DNA from: Armatimonadota bacterium
GTDB taxonomy: Bacteria > Armatimonadota > Zipacnadia > JAUWAU01
Assembly: GCA_030601885.1 (NCBI GenBank)
Contig: JAUWAU010000005.1
Location: 216,354 to 280,353, forward strand
Reading direction: 5' to 3'
DNA length: 64,000 nt
In this document: positions 61,587 to 64,000 of the stretch, piece by piece
Layout of the letters: each line of letters starts with the position of its first letter
How positions within the stretch are numbered: the first letter of the stretch is position 1
Translations under genes and position numbers: made by a program
The notes under the pieces: model-generated
Seen by the model: only the letters and a program-made list of their open reading frames with translations
Told to the model about the DNA's origin: nothing
Databases searched by the model: none

Positions 61587-62816
61587 CTAATGAAACGCCA
61601 TGGCGGCGAAGGCGACTGCGGATCCCGTCTGTCCATCTATCGCCTGCTCGTATTTGAGCAGTGTACCCCGCTCCACGTCGGCGACCTGCAGGAGCATGTA
61701 TATGGCGGCGAGACCGCATACATTCCGGGCGTTCTCGTCCTTCTGCACTGATCGGTACACGCGCTCCGCATCGATCTGGGCGGCGCCCTCGAGCATCTCC
61801 CGGTCTCGGTCCTCGACGCTCCCCAGATAGCCGGGCGTAAGCGGCCGCTCATCCCCGAACCGCCGGCCGATGTGGCTCAGATCGGCGCTGGCGATGACGC
61901 ACACTTTATCGCGTGCCGCGATCTCCTGCCGCAGAGCCGAGATCATGCCGGCTATCTCCGGCACATCCCCGGGTGATGCAGCGTCGGCCATGAGGTCGTC
62001 GAACGAGCCACACAATATGGGCACGATACCTAGCTGCGCACCGTCGGGGAGCATGTGCCGCAGGAAGACGACCTGCAGCTCGATGGAATGCTCGTTGCGG
62101 TGTCCGAACTCGCCCTCGAACGCGTCGCCGTCGTACGCCTCGGCCAACGCTCCCACGAATCGCTTGTCCGTCGGCACGCGCCCCAGCGGCGTTTCGAAGT
62201 CTTTCTCAGTGAGCGCGAACCGGGCGTCGCTGCCGAAGTGGTTGGTGCCCAGGATCACGAACAGTTCCGCCTCGCAGGCGCCACGCAAGATGCTGTGGGC
62301 GAGGGCGTAGCAGCAGCAGCCGCGCTCGTAGTCGATGTGCGGCGCGACAATGGCTTTCACGGGCCTTTGCGCGGCGGCCACCATCTCCTGGTCCGCGGGC
62401 GAGAGTGACTCCAGCAGCGCGTCCAGTTGCCGCCTCAGAGCTGTCGAGTCGGCCTCGTAGCTCCTTCCGGCGCCGGTGGCCGGGCGCACGGGCGCCGCGC
62501 GAAATTCCTGCTCCAGCTCCGACACGACCTTTCGGAACCGCTCGCCATCCAGGAGCAGATGAGCATCCATCTCCGCCACGATTCGCGCGATGTGGTCGCT
62601 GAACACCAGCGTGCCGAACTGCCGGGCATAGGCAGTTTGGATGTCGCGGATGGTATGCTTGCCGTCGAGCAGCGCGACGATAAAGAACACGTCTTGGGGC
62701 ACTACGAGTGGCTCCTCCACGATGCTCGTCGCGTCGTGAAGGTACACCACGGGTCGGCCGCCGGCCGTGCCGGGAAACGCTTCAATCCCTGGCCTGAGTT
62801 TTGGACACTCCTGCAT
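61587..62816 (-). CDS. Memo-family (AmmeMemoRadiSam protein B) with winged-helix-like N-domain
   Basis: A 409-residue protein without signal peptide. Residues about 35-100 resemble a PqqD/RRE-like winged helix (FFIVALLDGKHTIRDIQTAY, then FSDHIARIVAEMDAHLLLDG). Residues about 145-405 are a Memo domain with ligands in APHIDYERG, GTNHFGSD and NVCGLAAI (His, His, Cys). Other blocks are NEHSIELQVVFLRHMLPDG and SADLSHIG. It is a second, cytoplasmic Memo protein beside the exported fusion at 58025. RRE-like domains bind leader peptides in RiPP systems; whether this one does is untested. It follows the amidohydrolase gene by 46 bases. Confidence 0.88.
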   Translation of the reverse strand: MQECPKLRPGIEAFPGTAGGRPVVYLHDATSIVEEPLVVPQDVFFIVALLDGKHTIRDIQTAYARQFGTLVFSDHIARIVAEMDAHLLLDGERFRKVVSELEQEFRAAPVRPATGAGRSYEADSTALRRQLDALLESLSPADQEMVAAAQRPVKAIVAPHIDYERGCCCYALAHSILRGACEAELFVILGTNHFGSDARFALTEKDFETPLGRVPTDKRFVGALAEAYDGDAFEGEFGHRNEHSIELQVVFLRHMLPDGAQLGIVPILCGSFDDLMADAASPGDVPEIAGMISALRQEIAARDKVCVIASADLSHIGRRFGDERPLTPGYLGSVEDRDREMLEGAAQIDAERVYRSVQKDENARNVCGLAAIYMLLQVADVERGTLLKYEQAIDGQTGSAVAFAAMAFH

Positions 62817-62862
62817 TGGCCAACTCCTGCCTCACGATCGGTCGCCAACGCCTGCTCCAGGA

Positions 62863-63615
62863 TCAGCTCTTCCCCGTCGGCGAGCCGAGCAGCCGCATCG
62901 CATTCCCGCCCAGCACGGCGGCTTCTTGCTGCGAGTCCAGCTTCAGAGCCCGCACGGTCCGGATCTGCTCCGCCGGCACGCCGAAGGGATAGTCGCTCCC
63001 AAACATCAGCCGCTCTATGCCGTAGCGCTCCACGTACGCCGCCGTATCTTGGACGGACGCCATAGAGGTATCGACCCAGACATTGGGCCGATCCCAGAGG
63101 CCCTCAGCCGCGAGCCGCGCAAAGCCGCCGTTGGACCGCCCCAGATGCGGAAGGATGAATGTCGCCTCCGGCGCCAGCTTGTCCACCAGCAGCACGGTGT
63201 TCTCGTGCGTCTCCTCGAGGGTAATCGGTAGCTTACGGGCGACGATCGCCTCGAGCATCTCTCGGCATCGGGCGTCGTCGTAATCGTAGGCCGGTTCATC
63301 GGGATGCCGATGCCATTTGATTCCCTTATGCGCGTTCTGCAGCAGATCTGCGCGGAAGTCGTTCCAGACGAACAAGAACGGGTACACGCAGCCGGTGCGC
63401 TGGGCCAAGTTGACAACGTACTCGTTCGCCCGGTGCCGGCATGCCTGCCAATCGGGCGCATCGGTGAAGGTGGGATCGTGCCGGTCGTACACGTCTTCCA
63501 CCGGCGGGAACATCACGGCAGCATCGGCGCCGGCCTCCGCGAGGAGCGGGGAGACGACCTCGTACGAGTGCTCCACGTTCTGGATGCCGCAATGCACGTG
63601 CGCGTCAACGATCAT
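62863..63615 (-). CDS. Amidohydrolase-family protein (TIM-barrel metal hydrolase)
   Basis: A 250-residue amidohydrolase-2-like protein. Metal ligands are in VDAHVHCG (HxH), HPDE, LPITLEETHENT, ILPHLGRSNGGF and FGSDYPFG (Asp), matching the compact amidohydrolase/decarboxylase (ACMSD-like) group. It may hydrolyse or decarboxylate a cyclic or aromatic substrate. The start is the ATG at 63615, immediately before the metal motif; the longer frame to 63756 has no such support. First gene of the Memo cluster. Confidence 0.88.
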   Translation of the reverse strand: MIVDAHVHCGIQNVEHSYEVVSPLLAEAGADAAVMFPPVEDVYDRHDPTFTDAPDWQACRHRANEYVVNLAQRTGCVYPFLFVWNDFRADLLQNAHKGIKWHRHPDEPAYDYDDARCREMLEAIVARKLPITLEETHENTVLLVDKLAPEATFILPHLGRSNGGFARLAAEGLWDRPNVWVDTSMASVQDTAAYVERYGIERLMFGSDYPFGVPAEQIRTVRALKLDSQQEAAVLGGNAMRLLGSPTGKS

Positions 63616-63736
63616 CGTCTGAGCCCGGCTCCTCGTGGGCTGCCTGCATGAGCTTGCAGCACACGATACCCCGCTGGAAGTTCCTGCGGCACGCCACGCG
63701 TCGAGCCCGAGACGCCCGTCGACGACCACTCGATGC

Positions 63737-63832
63737 ATAGGGCCAGACCTCTGCATTGAGCCAACGGCGCGCGGGCGCTCTCTTGCGCCCGTCTGTCGCG
63801 CGCGATGCTCAATGCGAAGACCTGGCCCCTAG
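63737..63832. repeat. Long imperfect hairpin (~95 nt)
   Basis: Left arm TAGGG-CCAG...CT..GCATTGAGC (from 63737) pairs with right arm GCTCAATGC...AG..CTGG-CCCCTA (to 63831). The interior has GCGCGCGGGCGC against GCGCCCG and CGCGCGC. No T-tract follows. It could be a structured RNA, a terminator or part of a mobile element. Confidence 0.55.
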
Positions 63833-63893
63833 AATTGCAGCCGTCGTCTTGTATTGTGCCTAGGAGCCTGTCCGAGTAATCGAAAAATAGTCC

Positions 63894-63923
63894 TTGCATA
63901 GTCTCAAACAAATGTGCTATAAT
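63894..63923 (+). promoter_or_regulatory. Promoter of the transposase gene
   Basis: TTGCAT (63894-63899), 18-bp spacer, TATAAT (63918-63923) with TGC before it (extended -10). AGAAGG sits between the -10 and the ATG at 63931, so the leader would be only a few bases; the -10 may serve instead as part of the IS end. Confidence 0.5.
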
Positions 63924-63930
63924 AGAAGGT

Positions 63931-64000
63931 ATGAGCAAAACCTTTAGGCCGTGGGATGTCAATCAGCCATTGCTGCTGCCGCCGTCGGTGCAGGAGTTGG
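63931..64000 (+). CDS. IS1182-type transposase, 5' end (cut by window)
   Basis: The 23 visible codons begin MSKTFRPWDVNQPLLLPPSV, the start typical of IS1182-family (DDE) transposases. AGAAGG precedes the ATG. The rest lies beyond the window, so completeness cannot be judged. The AT-rich upstream stretch (63885-63925) differs from the flanking high-GC DNA, which fits an inserted element. Confidence 0.75.
   Translation, partial: MSKTFRPWDVNQPLLLPPSVQEL

Larger units (their letters stand above)
63616..63930. other. Intergenic region with long hairpin and IS left end
   Basis: A 315-bp gap between the amidohydrolase and the transposase. It carries the imperfect hairpin at 63737-63832. The sequence GCCTGTCCGAGTAATCG near 63866-63882, ahead of the transposase, is probably the start of the IS terminal repeat. 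No gene seen. Confidence 0.5.

Overview
This 64 kb window is a high-GC bacterial chromosome segment with about 52 protein genes. It has one insertion-sequence gene entering at the right edge. No rRNA, tRNA or CRISPR array could be supported. The gene content points to a diderm member of the Terrabacteria; Armatimonadota is my best guess, by inference only. sepF, a LytR-CpsA-Psr protein and the nadD-LCP-rsfS order are typical of Terrabacteria, while TolC, a MacAB-type pump and a heptosyltransferase-like GT9 enzyme imply an outer membrane.

Layout. 31-5080: tyrS, a convergent radical SAM/SPASM gene, two tandem paralogous membrane proteins, and a nuclease joining an XPF-like half to a NucS-like half. 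5324-11146: a MarR-controlled tripartite efflux operon (regulator, TolC, long HlyD-type adaptor, ATPase, FtsX permease) behind a near-consensus promoter. 11432-17450: secreted proteins (PQQ propeller/LamG protein with a methyltransferase-like head; family-51-like glycosidase). 17515-28068, minus strand: one long operon from a TTGACA-17-TATACT promoter, carrying a zinc-ribbon protein, yggS, sepF, proC, yggT, a CPBP protease, a DUF167 protein, an exported protein of unknown function and a heterodimeric ABC exporter. 28254-36524, plus strand: nadD (probably leaderless), LCP, rsfS, a TPR membrane protein, an HcnA/HcnB-like pair with a Gfo/Idh/MocA oxidoreductase, and a DUF3604 protein.

36530-43881: a ferritin-like protein, two glycosyltransferases, a methyltransferase, a decayed MNT/HEPN pair and an IorAB-type molybdenum hydroxylase. 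44089-46311: ruvCAB, where ruvC appears to start at ACG. 46513-52794: cell-envelope genes (Rio/Lps-kinase-like, methyltransferase, GT9, two paralogous phosphodiesterases). 53151-63615: a cluster built around the AmmeMemoRadiSam proteins, with an exported Memo-AMMECR1 fusion, a Tat-like radical SAM partner, a DUF362 lipoprotein, a membrane SpeE-like protein, a DsbD/TlpA-like protein whose second thioredoxin domain has lost its CxxC, a second Memo protein with a winged-helix-like head, and an amidohydrolase. 63931-64000: start of an IS1182-type transposase.

The most unusual signals are the apparently extracytoplasmic AmmeMemoRadiSam cluster, the XPF-NucS fusion, the ACG start of ruvC, and a family of mosaic palindromic repeats. 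In that family two copies show paired compensatory changes, and one copy looks like one hairpin type inserted into the loop of another.
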